A stretch of DNA of 64,000 bases from Axinella damicornis (GCA_963931865.1 OZ007513.1:5060168-5124167), one strand, 5' to 3'; positions 10,609-22,500 are shown, counted from the stretch's first letter. Program-made: numbers and translations. Notes: generated by a model from the sequence alone, not told the origin.

Positions 10609-13600
10609 CTAAACGTCTCGTAAACCGCTGCAGTAAGACAACTGCTTTCCAGCATACCACAGCTGCATTCCCTTGTGCTGAAGAGCAATCTGGAGGGGTT
10701 CACAGATGTGGACCTGCAATGATGAAACCCATGGGACGACCAAATGCCCTCTTTCTACAACAATTCTATCATAATAGAGGCAAGGATACATGACATCAAC
10801 ACACATGCTCGTACAAAACATGATCCCCAAATATGAAGATGACTTTTGAATGCAGAACATTCATTTAAATTATAGTGCATGGTACAAAATTAATGAATAC
10901 GAATTCGTAGGAGCAATATGGGACGGATCAATACCACAAGGTTAGATATATGAGGTGCATGGTGGGTACTGGGAATGACAATGCCGTCTTCAAAGTAACA
11001 CAGTTTGTAAATGATCTTGTATACAGGACTGTCTCTGACACTGCAGGAAGGTCATCAGGGTCTAGAACTTGTCATTTTTCACGTGAGGGGACCAGATGGT
11101 ATCAAGGCACGGTCTATTGAAGGAAAGAACAAGAGAATGACTTGGTGCAGTGAAGTAAAACAATTTTGTAGTGTAGACTAAGGATCTTTCTAACCCTACT
11201 GCAGGCTGCATGATTGAACATGCTCGCCCGAAGGGAGGTCATGTGACAAAGGAACTTGAATAATCACCTGATCTGGTGGGTGGTTGTCAAGCAGAAGTTG
11301 AGACTAAAAATAGTTCACATCATTTTAGTCCCGATTGAGTGAGAGAAAGTTGCCATGCAATGCTCAACCCGTCAACGTCATGGAGAGCAACAAAGTCTTA
11401 AGGTGAGTTAATCAACACTACATTGTCAGCATAAAGTGACAACTTAGCGCCATCACTGAGATTATAATTATCTTTGCAAGATGGTTCAGAAAAAGGAGGG
11501 GTCCAAGATTGGAGCCTTGAGGCACTCTAGATATTACAGGGATTGATCAAAGAATAATAGGTGGAGATTTGAGAATAGGCCTTGACGGATTATGCTACCA
11601 TAATTTCGAGAATAATCGCATAGAATATAAATTAATAATAGGCATAACCACTAGATAGGACCTTTGTAGATAATAGGCACAGTCTGCAGTATAAGTATGA
11701 CATCACAGTTGACATTGGAATGCACATAATTGCAAGAGAGCAATATATCTAGCCAGCTAGCAATTTCAAATTTCACTCCAGGCATCCGCTACCCAAGAAT
11801 GGGCATGCTGTGGTTAGGATTGGACCACATCACTAAGAACTCTAAGTGCATTAGATCTAGCTAGACACCTTGGTGGCAATTATGATTTTCAAGTGGGTGT
11901 TTCTCAACACACTTGTACTTAGTTCCTCCCTCCAGCTAGGATAGCAGCCCTACGCTACAGACTACAGACACACTTGTGGTATCCAAACTTCAGACGCCCA
12001 TGAAAACCACCTTAGTGCTACTCACATGAGCTAGTGATTCTCAACGAATCAGATGCCTCAGACACATGACTGAACTCTAATGCACACTTTGCATCTAGAT
12101 AATGCACACTTTTCAAAGACCAACCGCTGTTTCGGCTGATCAGTGAGTAGCGCTAATTAGTTTAGATACCAGTTTGTGGTGCATTACAGGGTTCAGTGCA
12201 GTCGGGCAATCTAGCTAACAGTCACTTGATAATGAGTAACTACGGTAGTTAGTCAATGTTTAGCAACCAGGCAGAGGCGTAGCAGTGATTTGCAGGATGG
12301 TTGGGCAAAGTTACACGCTGCAGCTGCAGTGAATAGAGGTATGTAGGGGGTGATCAGTCCGCGTGAAGTGTGGAAAAAAATTTCCGCCTTCATTTTTCAG
12401 TTATCAGGATGGGCTCTTGTGGCACCTTCGTGCTTTGCACTGCAAGTTCCAGGTGTAAGAGGATTGCAGGCCCAGGGCCGCCATGTGCTTCTATCTTGCT
12501 CAAATTTCACTCACGAGCGTAGCTACGTAATGCGTACGTACACTAGTCTCAGAACCAAACCCTTCGAAGGGTCTGGTTCTGAGACTATACGTACGTACAC
12601 ATATAGGGTATACTAGATTGCGGTCTCGTTCCCAAGCCGTTCGGTTTAAGGCAACACACAGTATTGCGAGCTGAGGAGACGAGGCCAGGAGTTGCAAGTA
12701 GGTACTATGGCGAAAAATATTTTTGTGACAAAATTATTGGTCCGGCGACTGCCTGACCTGCCGGACCGCCTGCTACGCCTATGGGCAAAGAATGCTTTGC
12801 TTTGTTCTAATAAGCAGTTCTATACATGGACAATGGTGTTGAACTCAGTGATGATGCCCATCCAGTGTGATGTTCCCATGCCGGCTATTTTTCTATTGAG
12901 ATTTGCTGATGCCATCATTATAGACAGGGAAGGATTGGCATCACAACAACACATGCCCAGCAGACGAGCACCTATATTTGTCCCCAAGAATAGGTATGTA
13001 CATGCATGTACACAATATACTGTAGTGTTACAAAAGAGCACCCGTGGGCAGTACATCTTACATGTTCATCAAAGAAGGCAGTAGGTGCTGTTTACAATGT
13101 GTTTTGACATTATTTTAAGAGCGCTGGTTACACACTCAACCATCGTTGGTTAGTATCCACCACATTCCGTCCGACGGTAGTAGTTGCTGCTTTGAGTGTT
13201 GAAGATACCATAGAGCCTTCAGTATGCCTAGAAATGATGAAAGCTAGTTTCTACTGCCCTCTGGCCGACTATTCGGCCAATCATAAGCAAAATGAGAGGT
13301 GAAACTACGACTATGCTTGGCTATTCACTATCCCATCTTGCGAGACTGGTCAACCATGTCAGTGGGAGTAGATGCCATTTCACAAGTGGGGGCTCTTTCG
13401 TAATACTACAGTTATTGCACACATCTTACGTATCAGCATTAATTCACCTTGTCTATATAGCTCTTTCTCAGAATTTCCTCTCTACATCTGATGACGGCCT
13501 TTCACCCTACACAGCAAAAGGAGAGTGTGTAACTGAATGTGCAGATACGGAATGAGAACATTCAGCCTTTGTCCATGACGTCATGTCACATGCTAAGCAT

Positions 13601-16600
13601 TTATAGTCCGCTGGACAGTTCTTTCAGGGCACTAATCATGTGTTGACAAAACGTAAGGCCTCAACTGTAACTCTGGCAATCTTCTTCAAGCAGGAATATT
13701 GCTCACTATACAGTTGCCTTGCCAATGTCCAGTTTTCAGAAAAATAGACAAACGTACGTACATCTGTGATTATCAGAACTCCAAACACACTATGGGCAGT
13801 CTGAGATTGGGAAGGGTTAAGGAGGGAGCAGGAGGCTGAGGTAGGAAGTGATGAGGGGAGCAGGAGGTTGAGGTAGGAAGTGATGAGGGGAGCAGGAGGC
13901 TGAGGTAGGAAGTGATGAGGGGAGCAGGAGGTTGAGGTAGGAAGTGATGAGGGAGCAGGAGGTTGATGTAGGAAGTGAAGAGGGAGCAGGAGGTTGAGGT
14001 TGGAAGTGATGAAGGGAGTAGGAGGTTGAGGTAGGAAGTGATGAGGGGAGCAGGAGGTTGAGGTAGGAAGTGATGAGGGGAGCAGGAGGTTGAGGTTGGA
14101 AGTGATGAAGGGAGCAGGAGGTTGAGGTAGGAACGGAGGAGGGAGCAGGAGAATGAGGTGGAATGCAGGAGGGAAGGAAGAGAGGAGAGGAGGGAGGGAA
14201 GGAAGAACGGAAGCAAGGAGGAAGTATGAACATCTCCATGTACGTTCCTGTACTGTCAATCTTACTCCCACCTTTTGGGAATGTGCCATGGCACTGGAAT
14301 CAGAGCCTCGTTCTCACCCAGCTCCAGCTCCTCCTTCCCTATCAGTAATCTGCATGGAAATTCACAATGGAACATACTGTTTCAATTAACGTTTTATAGG
14401 TGCCAAAACTGGAAGAGAGCTACAGGCGGAACATACTGTTTCAATTAACGTTTTATAGGTGCCAAAACTGGAAGAGAGCTACAGGCGTACAGGTTTGGAC
14501 TCGTATTCTAGGTGTGGGTTCAACCTCAACTCTCCACCTACATGTAGGTACATACCTAGGTGTGACTAGCAGGAATGGTGCATAACTTAGATAGGATGGG
14601 TAGGGATGCCTCAGAAGGAGAAAACTTACGTACTGTCTCTCCTCATCCTTGACATCAGATTGTGAGGGTGGATGATTACCACACAGCACCATTTCTGCCT
14701 CCTGCCATGCAAGTACATACATGTACATGATAGTACATGAAGAGGTTATTGGTTAGGTGAATATTCTTACAATATTCATGTACAGCTATTGTGTAGTTTG
14801 TGCTTTGTGGGACAAAAATGATTTCATATACTGACAGAAAGCAGGAGGTTGATCACTGGAGGCAGGGGATGAGTCATCACTATAGTGCAACTGAGGCAAC
14901 CAATTTTGGTTGATAGATTATTCGCAGTGTAGCTGAGGGAGAAGACTGGAAGTATAATATTTTGAGGCTACCTAAACCATTGACAATACGCTACTTACGA
15001 ATACCTTCAATAACATGAGCGACAGGCAACAGCAGAGTAGTTGTAACTGAGCTTTTGTTACTGTTTTGTAAACTGAGATTGCAGTTGAAGTTGCAGCTTT
15101 TTATATAACCTTTCTGTTTCTATGTACCTCACAATTTTCCTCTCCCCTCTCTTCTCCCAGGTCCCTCCCTTCCCTCTCCCACACCCTTCCCCTCTCCCAC
15201 GCCCTCCCCCTCTCCCACGCCCTCCCTTTCTCCCACTAAAGAGAAATGGAGAGTAAACAAGGATATCTGTTACTTCATTCGCAGCCTCCTGCATCAGATC
15301 CTCCACAGGGCAACTCTTGTCCACATACAACGTCAGGTCCTTCTGTAGGAGAACAAGCCGGAAATTCTTCGACATGTCTTCATTGCCCAAAGGCAATACC
15401 TGGGCAGGTTACACACAATACACAATATGGATGGCATAGCTGAAGACAGAACAATGTCATCCACAGTCAGGCATGGAAGGACATTTACGGCCTCACATCC
15501 AGGCTCATTTCCTCAGGCTGGATATGCATGAGCCAAGCAAGCCCTGATGACACAACTACACCAGGTACATCCGTACAAAACAGTGTCTGAGTGGTTGTAA
15601 CAACTTGAGCCACATTAAGGTGGCACATACCCCTTTACGTTAGGTTACCTTTAACTGTGTGGGGCCCCCAACTGTAACCTAACGTAAAGGGGTATGTGCC
15701 ACCTTAAGGTGGCACATACCCCTTCACGTTAGGTTAAAGGTAACCTAACGTACAGCGGTATGTGCCTTTAACTGTCGGCAGCCCCCGACGGTTAAAGGTA
15801 ACCTAACGTAAAGGGGTATGTGGTGGCACATACCCCTTTACGTTAGGTTACGTTTAACCATCAGGGGCCCCCGACGGTTAAAGGTATACCCTTTTACGTT
15901 AGGTTACCTTTAACCGTCGGTGGCCCCAGACGGATAAAGGTAACCTAACGTAAAGGGGTATGTGCCACCAGAAATCTATGGTCACGCAATCCCCCTTCAG
16001 ACTCACCTCCTTCCAGAGGTTTGAGCCAACAAAAACAACTTTCTGTTCTTGAACTGATCGATCGTTCAGCTGCAGCAGATGACAAGAGATATATGTCATT
16101 CACACTTCCGCACATTCACTGCCCTAGGGTGTTTAAGTGGGTCATTAGTCTGTTTCTATCATACTTAGACCATGCACCACAGCAACAACCTAGATGAACA
16201 CCATCGTGCAGTTCAGAATCCATACCCATATCATGTGCAGGAAGGAACTTCCAAGCTGATTGTTATCATGGTTATTCCCCTAACTGTTCTCTTGACAAAT
16301 CAAAATGCAACTGCAATGAAAATAATACTGCAGAGGGCCATTAACCGATAAATTCTTTTTCTCTGGAGGCCCCTTTTAGCTCATGGATGCACTAAACCAA
16401 TTTCGAGTTCTGTCCACTCTTCAGCCCCCAAACTCCATACACATGACCATGCAGCAATCCTCACACATTCGTGACTTTACCACACCCACCCATCAAGGGG
16501 CATTCAGTAGTTATGACCATCGCCCGTCTAGACCGAGAAAAATGCTTCACTGTCAGAAATGGAGGCCCTACAAGGCAAAGAGAACTGTTTTCTCTTGCAA

Positions 16601-17698
16601 AGGAGGGGGGAAATGGCCCACCAAGCTCCAACCAAGAAAGCCAAGGCCAGAAGCGGCCATGCTACCTTGGCCGAGTGCTGAAACCCACCCACCTCCCCTG
16701 TCCCACCCTCACTGCTGACGCAGAGCTTTAGTCCCAAGGACATTGCCGGACGTCCGACATCACTGATGAAAGTCTCATGCCATCTGTAGATGGTTTTATC
16801 GGTTAAGTGCCATGTACAAAACAAGCAACAAACGAGACCGGTTGAATAGTTTTGGTGTACTACCACAAATACCCCTACTACTATTGTGACTTCACTGACA
16901 CTCACCTCAGCAACTTCAGTCGCTCCTCGGTGGATGCAGCTTGCCCACAATGTCCTGCATTGACAGCGATCGTGGCACCTTGTGTTGTCAGCTAGTATAG
17001 AATCAAATGTGCTCATGGTTAAGACAGCCCAATCACATCTGTCTCATTGTTCCAGGTAAATTCGAAGTAGCTAAAGGTGCACTCCATTGTTCAAATGCAT
17101 GAAGTATCAAGCAAAACATTTGTATTCAACAGAAGACATAGCTGTATAACTGTCACGGCAAAACTCTACTATACGTAGCAAAATGTATACCCTCGTTCCC
17201 AGTCCTACGCTGTTCTTTGGTTTGAGAATAAATACACAGGGAAGGCCTGCTACCATTCATCATGTGAGCGATGTCAGGTGGACGCAGGGGGGGTTGGGCC
17301 TGTAGTTGTTTCAGCAGGTCCTGAAGCACTTCATCATCCAGTCGGATCGTTGGAACGCTATTCAAGACTCCCAGACGATCACACAACTTTGTCAACCAGA
17401 TTTTCAATGTATTTGTGGCTGGGCCACACCCACCTACATCCACCTGGCATCAATCACGTGATGGGTAATACCAGGCCTTCCCCCGTGCCACTCTTCCGCA
17501 TCCATCAACGCAAATCCAAGAACAGATAAAACTGGGTAGGCTCACTTGACACATCATAGGATAAACTACCAGAAGATGACGGGCCATCAGAGCTTCTCCG
17601 TATCTACACCATCTGCACTCCTGTCGAGTCCGTGGTGAGACTTTTGAAGCTTCATATTCAGCGATTCTCCTGGATAGAGGAGTGCCCATAGGTGTCGT
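10609..17698 (-). CDS. Seven-exon gene of unknown function (C-terminal 264 residues)
   Basis: Read on the minus strand, exons 17698-17546, 17443-17254, 16991-16906, 16069-16007, 15399-15274, 14701-14630 and 10713-10609 all have AG/GT borders. Their phases (0/0, 0/1, 1/0, 0/0, 0/0, 0/0) agree at every junction, giving 795 nt open to a TAG stop at 10611-10609. The agreement is strong evidence for a real gene. Recognisable pieces: a Cys-containing stretch in exon 3 (NTRCHDRCQCRTLW), then VQEQKVVFVGSNLWKE in exon 4 and FRLVLLQKDLTLYVDKSCPV in exon 5. I do not recognise the family. The 5' end is open: the segment 17722-17940 and the candidate exon at 18046-18230 may belong to it. The last intron is almost 4 kb and filled with repeats. 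Confidence 0.65.
11060..11560 (-). pseudogene. Degenerate non-LTR retrotransposon reverse transcriptase fragment
   Basis: On the minus strand, near 11480-11530, the translation reads RVPQGSNLGPLLFL, the usual GVPQGSxLGPLLF block of CR1/Jockey-type reverse transcriptases. About 60 bp further on, another frame reads AKLSLYADN, a decayed YADD catalytic motif. No long ORF remains, so this is a relic in the last intron of the unidentified minus-strand gene. Confidence 0.7.
12275..12780. mobile_element. TIR element, 506 bp
   Basis: It begins AGGCGTAGCAG and ends with the exact complement CTGCTACGCCT. Internal sequence (TTTTCAGTTATCAGGATGGG, CACCTTCGTGCTTTGCACTG) recurs in reverse orientation at 48899-49460. 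A small hairpin element is nested at 12544-12587. I see no clear target duplication and no coding sequence. Confidence 0.65.
12544..12587. mobile_element. 44-bp TIR hairpin (TAGTCTCAGAACC)
   Basis: An almost perfect inverted repeat starts TAGTCTCAGAACC and ends GGTTCTGAGACTA, with TTCGAA at its centre. ACGTACAC-type sequence lies on both sides, but the local ACGT repeats make a target duplication uncertain. The ends resemble the TAGTCTCGTTCCCAG family. Confidence 0.6.
12790..13790. other. No gene recognised
   Basis: The 130-residue ORF at 12692-13084 has no motifs I recognise and overlaps the end of the TIR element. Nothing else could be assigned. Confidence 0.4.
13817..14145. repeat. 32-bp minisatellite, about 10 copies
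   Basis: A unit of about 32 bp (GGGAGCAGGAGG-TGAGGTAGGAAG-TGATGAG) repeats with small changes. All three minus-strand frames stay open across it, giving spurious Pro/Ser/Leu-rich ORFs of up to 217 residues. Confidence 0.9.
14371..14486. repeat. 59-bp tandem duplication
   Basis: The segment containing TTTCAATTAACGTTTTATAG and ending AGAGCTACAGGCG occurs twice head to tail, nearly identical. This suggests a recent duplication. Confidence 0.9.
15614..15970. repeat. Cluster of nested inverted repeats (GGTGGCACATACCCC)
   Basis: Six to seven alternating copies of a block of about 37 bp (GGTGGCACATACCCCTTTAC then GTTAGGTTACCTTTAAC) face each other around GC-rich centres such as GGGGCCCCC and GGCAGCCCCCGACGG. 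The block alternates orientation, giving at least three hairpins in 357 bp. It lies in the intron between the 16007 and 15399 exons of the unidentified minus-strand gene. Confidence 0.85.
16370..16780 (+). repeat. Dispersed repeat family, copy 2
   Basis: Shares blocks in the same order with 7400-7790 and 21340-21670, including the CACACCCACC segment upstream and CCCAAGGACATTGCCGGA at the downstream end. ORFs on both strands look incidental. Confidence 0.65.
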
Positions 17699-18045
17699 CT
17701 ACGTAGGAAACAACGTAATACTCAGAAGTTGAAGTAGCCCCGCGACGGACTTGAACAGCATGTGGACGGTGCAATCACAGAGCAACTTTGACGACAACGG
17801 TGCCCGTCCAGTCCCGTGTCTACAGCTAGTTTCTTCTGTGCATTGCTGAACTGAAGAGATGCACACCTAGACCGTTTCATCCTGACTGACATAGCTTGCA
17901 GGGGCAGCCTCAGCACGGATTGGTCCAGCAATGCTGGCACATTCTTTGGTTCCCCAACAGTGGCCTGGGAAGGGAGGGGAATTAAGTAGGTAATCTCAAC
18001 ATTCCACTGAACAGTCTAGGAATTGTTTCTGGGCATCATTAGCAC

Positions 18046-18230
18046 ACACTTAGCAGATAAACTGCATCTTGCTGGATAGCCACTCTACCAGTTCTCCCTT
18101 CTTCTCTCCTCCCAAACACGTACACTCTCCATGTACATTCATAACCATCAGTATGGTTGTTAGCTATCTCTGGAGGGTTTGTTACGAACTCTCTAAGCAT
18201 ACAGGAGAGTAATTGTTGACATCTACCTCC
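18046..18230 (-). CDS. Candidate exon, product unknown
   Basis: The minus strand is open and reads protein-like (EIANNHTDGYECTWRVYVFG). It lies upstream of, and in the same direction as, the unidentified seven-exon gene, so it may be an earlier exon. I could not show phase continuity, so the call is weak. Confidence 0.25.
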
Positions 18231-18694
18231 CTCCTCACTGCCTTCTTTCTTTACCTTCCCCGGCCCCCTCCCTTTCTCCCCATTCTCTCTCATCACTTAC
18301 CTTCGACCATTCTCAATGCTCCGTGTATTATTGCCAACGCAAACCGAAGCACAGAAACCCGGGAACGATGCCTCAGAAATGGAGACTCAACACAGAAACA
18401 ACATCGGCCTCGTTCCCAAACGCCAAATCTCTTCGGTATGGAGTATAGGCACCACCCTTCATGCCTACGGAATAGTATTCAGAGTCAACAACAAGGACAG
18501 CAACAAATGAAGCGTCAATGTAGAGGGCCTACAGGAGAAGACCAAGGGCATTGAAGACCCAAGAAAAACGACAGAGACGGGAACACGCTCACCATTGCCC
18601 ACAGTTGACGCGTGCACACCTGTTTACCGCCAAAATTGAAACCAACCAATCAAATTGGAGCATTACCGGCGCGCGTCACCGGCCGGCTTTGGGG

Positions 18695-18706
18695 TATATA
18701 AGGCGA
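18695..18706 (+). promoter_or_regulatory. TATA-box promoter candidate
   Basis: GGGTATATAAGGCG is a strong TATA-box match in GC-rich surroundings (ACCGGCCGGC just upstream). About 60 bp downstream is an ATG followed at once by GTGAG, and a G-rich minisatellite begins shortly after. No convincing gene follows, so the transcript it might drive is unknown. Confidence 0.35.
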
Positions 18707-18819
18707 GCGCAGTTGCGTCCAAGCCATTCGGGCTAAGTTTGAGCTCGGGTGAGGTTATGGTGAGGTGAGCCCTCACTCTGACCTTACCCAGCTCAATACC
18801 TTCCACCCCAGGGTAAGTT

Positions 18820-19058
18820 TGGGGGGTGGGAGCATTGGAGGGTGGGAGCATTGGGGGGTGGGAGCATTGGGGGGGTGGGAGCATTGGGGGGTGGGGCTGG
18901 GGTTGGAGCATGTGGGAGGGGCTGGCGTGACAGCATGGGGGAGGGGCTGGGGTGGGAGCATGGGGGAGGGGCTGGGGTGGGAGCATGGGGGAGGGGTTGG
19001 GGTGGGAGCATGGGGGAGGGGCTGGGTGGGAGCATGGGGGAGGGGCTAGGATGTGAGC
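18820..19058. repeat. G-rich minisatellite, two unit types
   Basis: Short units (GGTGGGAGCATTGGGG, about 17-18 bp) are followed by longer units (GGGAGCATGGGGGAGGGGCT, about 25 bp). G-runs are dense, so quadruplex formation on the plus strand is plausible. Confidence 0.9.
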
Positions 19059-19667
19059 AGGTGGTGGGGCTGTCTGAAATGATGAGGTCTGTCGTTTTTA
19101 TTCAATTTCCAATGCTACTGTCGAATGCAGCATGTACTGCGATGCCCAGACTCCGTGCCGAAGAGGTTTGGCGTCCACGAACGAAGCCGAGGTTGATTCT
19201 GGGCATGAGATTTCGTTAAGCAAGTTCCGTTCCCAGTCCCAGCTGGTTTCCTGTTCGTTCTTCGGTTTGCGTGACGTAATAATAATTGTTAATAATTATT
19301 TTGCACCATGAAAAACGGTCCAAGCCACTTACTTCTGGTGTGAATGTTGGAGCCTCCAACCTCAGGACAGGGACCTGGTGAGGTCTTAATTACGCTTCAT
19401 CAATAAGTTTAGCAGTATAGAAATCTTACATGAGTGGTGGCATGGTCAGAGGTCAATTCATGTACATGTACGTCTTGATGTGTGTGAGTATGAATAAGCA
19501 TGTCATGCATGTCTTACACAGAAAGCGTGAGAGTTGGTAGCTTGGCCTGATCTCGAGGTAATGCATTAGTAAAACACGATTGTCAGTGAGAAATGTCAAC
19601 CACCACAGAAGCAACTCAATCTGGGCCTGGTTAGCCTTGTTCCCAGGCCCCACGACGCCATTTTGCA

Positions 19668-20568
19668 TTCTAGCACGACGCCATTTTGAGGCAGTGAGGT
19701 CACGTGTTCGCCAATTGCGCATGTGCAATCCAAAATGCAAGCACATTTTTGTGTTCTTTTGCTTGTGATGGCTGCGTTTGGTACACTAACAGAATCCCTG
19801 TGAATCCGTCATCTGGTGGCTCCTACTGCTACGAGGAAGTTCTACCAACCTGTTCTTGTCAAGATGTATTGTGACTATGCCATCATGGAGGCGTGGCTTT
19901 CTTTTCATGACGTAACTACAGTGCAGAACTGTGAGGTAGAGTTTTGGATTTCCATTGCAAGCACATGACCTACACGGCTGCCATCGAGCTCTCTCATCTG
20001 ATGAAAGGTGAATGCCCCACCCCCTCATCCGCGAAGGCAACAATAAACATTGATCACAACAGCAACATCAAAAACTATTAATGGAAACTGCTTTAAAGCC
20101 TGCTCAGTGCCCAGCAGAAGGTCCACATCCATCAAGAGAGACCATCACAGCTTGTTGACATGGTGATCGCCTCGTAGTCTCAGGCCTAGGAACAAGGCTA
20201 ACATGGTGATTAAGTAACAACACCAGTCTGGCATACATCCAGTTCCCCCGTACCCTTATGGTGACGTGATGTTGCATGTACCATGACTAAGAAGTTACAC
20301 ATTTTATGTGCTCAAAAAAAGTACGCAAACTGGTGGCAAAAAATTTTCTGAGAAAAATAAAAAGGATTTAGTGATGGCCTGTCACATTCGCAATTATTCC
20401 ACCCCTCGAAAAAGCTAAGAAACAAGAAGAAATGCCTTTAACCAGGCTCAGTCCCATCCCCTCCCTAAATTCTACATTTTGTAATGGATAGGACTGAGCC
20501 TGGTTAAAGACATTTCTCCTTGTTTCTTAGCTTTTTCGAGGGGTGGAATAATTCCGAATGTGACAGGC
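19668..20568 (+). mobile_element. Hairpin-tailed repeat element, copy 1
   Basis: Matches 48579-50120 over several blocks: GCACGACGCCATTTTGAGGC, CCGTCATCTGGTGGCTC, CAACCTGTTCTTGTCAAGAT, AGCAGAAGGTCCACATCCAT, then a terminal hairpin. Hairpin arms lie at about 20355-20457 and 20485-20568 (for example GTTTCTTAGCTTTTTCGAGG). No ORF of note. A non-autonomous element is the simplest reading. Confidence 0.75.
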
Positions 20569-20589
20569 GCATACAAGTGGCTAGTGCTT

Positions 20590-20985
20590 AGAAACCTCAT
20601 TCCCAGTACCATACCCAACTTTTCTTTGCTTGCGGTACGGTAAAACGGGGAAGGCCTGGTACACTTCCTCACATGAGCATGACGTAATTGACAAATGGCA
20701 ACATTTTTGGAACGAAGCCGCTACGTTTTGCACGATATTCAACCATCTACACGTTCAACGCTTGGTGAGTATGACAGTCGTCCCCCGATAGCTAGATACA
20801 TGTGCCTGGTACCTTCCTGTTCTGAGACCCACGTACGCCTTGTTCTGAGGTCTTTCTACCGCCTTTCTATCATCTTTCTACCCTTGACGTCACTCACGTG
20901 AGGAATTGTACCGGGACCTCCCTGCTGTACCGTACTGCAAGTGATGAAAAGCTGGGCATGGGACTGGGAACGAGGCTATACCTGG
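20590..20985. mobile_element. Degenerate members of the TAGCCTCGTTCCCAG hairpin family
   Basis: Two partial copies, about 20590-20667 and 20890-20980, keep one recognisable end (CCTCATTCCCAG or CTGGGAACGAGGCTA) and the internal TACTGCAAG-type motif. Target duplications are not evident. Confidence 0.45.
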
Positions 20986-21339
20986 AAACCCTATTGGGTA
21001 GAGTCCAGACAGACAGATTAGTGTTTCCATAGGAGTTTATGGTAGCAAGAACAACACTGTACATTGCAGAACATTGCAGAAGGGAGATAGAGCTGCAAGG
21101 GGCACTGACACTAGTCCTGAGTGTGAACGGCTGCACATGGATTGGGAGCAGCATGAGTATCAAGCGGATGCTTGACTAAGTGCAGCTACATGTACTCATT
21201 AAAACTCTTTAGGGCCCAAATTTCTTTCTCTAGGTCATTTTCAGTCTATAGAACACTTCAACATACCCTAATTTCTGTTCCTTGGCGTTGCTGGGCTCGA
21301 AACTGCTCACACAGGTAATTTCAGCTATACTAAGTGTAT

Positions 21340-21670
21340 ACGTGACTTAACCACACCCACCAATTAACGGACTTGCAATCAAGCCTCCCGAGAAATGGCA
21401 ACCCGCTGTAGCTGACAAATGGGCGATGTATGCTGGAAATCGAGGCCCTACAAAGCCAGACGGCTACTTTCTGACCCCATTTATGCCAAAACGATGGAAA
21501 TGGCCCTCCCAGTGCCGACCAAGACCTTTCTACCGTGGAGCCCAGACACGACCATGCTGTTTGCACCCTCCGGGTGCACCCACCCACCTCCCCCTGTCCC
21601 GCCCTTTCTACTGTCGCAGAACCTATCTCCCAAGGACATTGCCGGAAGTCACATGATGAAACTGAAAGTA
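21340..21670 (+). repeat. Dispersed repeat family, copy 3
   Basis: Contains GAGGCCCTACAAAGCC, AAATGGCCCTCCCAGTGCC and CCCAAGGACATTGCCGGAAG in the order seen in copies 1 and 2. ORFs on both strands are incidental. Confidence 0.65.
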
Positions 21671-22244
21671 TTATGACGACATTTGGCGCTATGGGTCCTA
21701 AAGGGTTAAAACTCATTAGTGCAGTGCAGCACTTGAGGCTGGTCAGCAGCTCCTGCAGTAGATTAGTACAGGTTTACACGGAGTTGCTTTCAAGCATCAA
21801 GTTCTAGCCGATTGTGTTCATTGGGTGCCCTTATCATGTAATATTCCCCATTGTTGATTTCATACACATTACAAATGTTCCGAATGGCATGTATATCACA
21901 CTTTGCTCCTTTTTTCCCTTCATTGCAGATGAAGTGCAGCCAATAGAAACTAAATGCTAATTAAAGACTAGGCCAGAAGTGGAGTGGGCTCTGGACTGCA
22001 GACCAGGTGATCCGAAGTCTCACTTATAACATTACTGTAGATGTAGTCTAATTATTGCTGTGTGCTGGAAGTACGTACTTATTGGTGCAGACTTCATTAC
22101 AATACTGATTGGAAGTGGGATAAGGATTGATATCTGAACTGTCATGTACTGTGGTGGCCCGGTAGTGTTAACATGTTTTTGCTGATTTAGATATATTATG
22201 GTATTTCGCTATTGATGGATAATTATACGGTTTATGGGTGTAGT

Positions 22245-22500
22245 GCATGATCACGGTGTGCGGTCACTGAACTATCTTGTGTGGTGTGTAGTCACCGAAC
22301 TGTCTTGTGTGGTGAGTGATCAAGGTTTGCGGTCACTAAACTGTCTTGTGTGGTAAGCGATCACGGTGTGCGGTCACTGAATGGCCTTGTGCGGTGATTG
22401 ATCACCTGGTGCGGTCACCGAACGGCCCTGTGCTGTGTGTGATCACGGTGTGCGGTCACCGAACGGCGTTGTGCATTGAGTGATCACGGTGTACGTGTGC
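22245..22500. repeat. 41-bp minisatellite, about 6 copies
   Basis: The unit GATCACGGTGTGCGGTCAC then CGAAC-GGC-TTGTGCGGTG repeats with point changes just left of the Tc1-type element. A fragment in reverse orientation (CACCGTGATCACGCACC) lies at about 22578-22597. Confidence 0.9.

Noticed and set aside
13636..14289. Long minus-strand ORF of 217 residues, Pro/Ser/Leu-rich
   Set aside because: It is the translation of a 32-bp minisatellite; all three frames are open there.
15614..15970. Transcription terminator or riboswitch
   Set aside because: The hairpins are dispersed-repeat-like, alternate in orientation, and lie in an intron.
22245..22500. CRISPR-like appearance of regular repeats
   Set aside because: Units are contiguous 41-bp copies without unique spacers, in a eukaryotic setting; a minisatellite.
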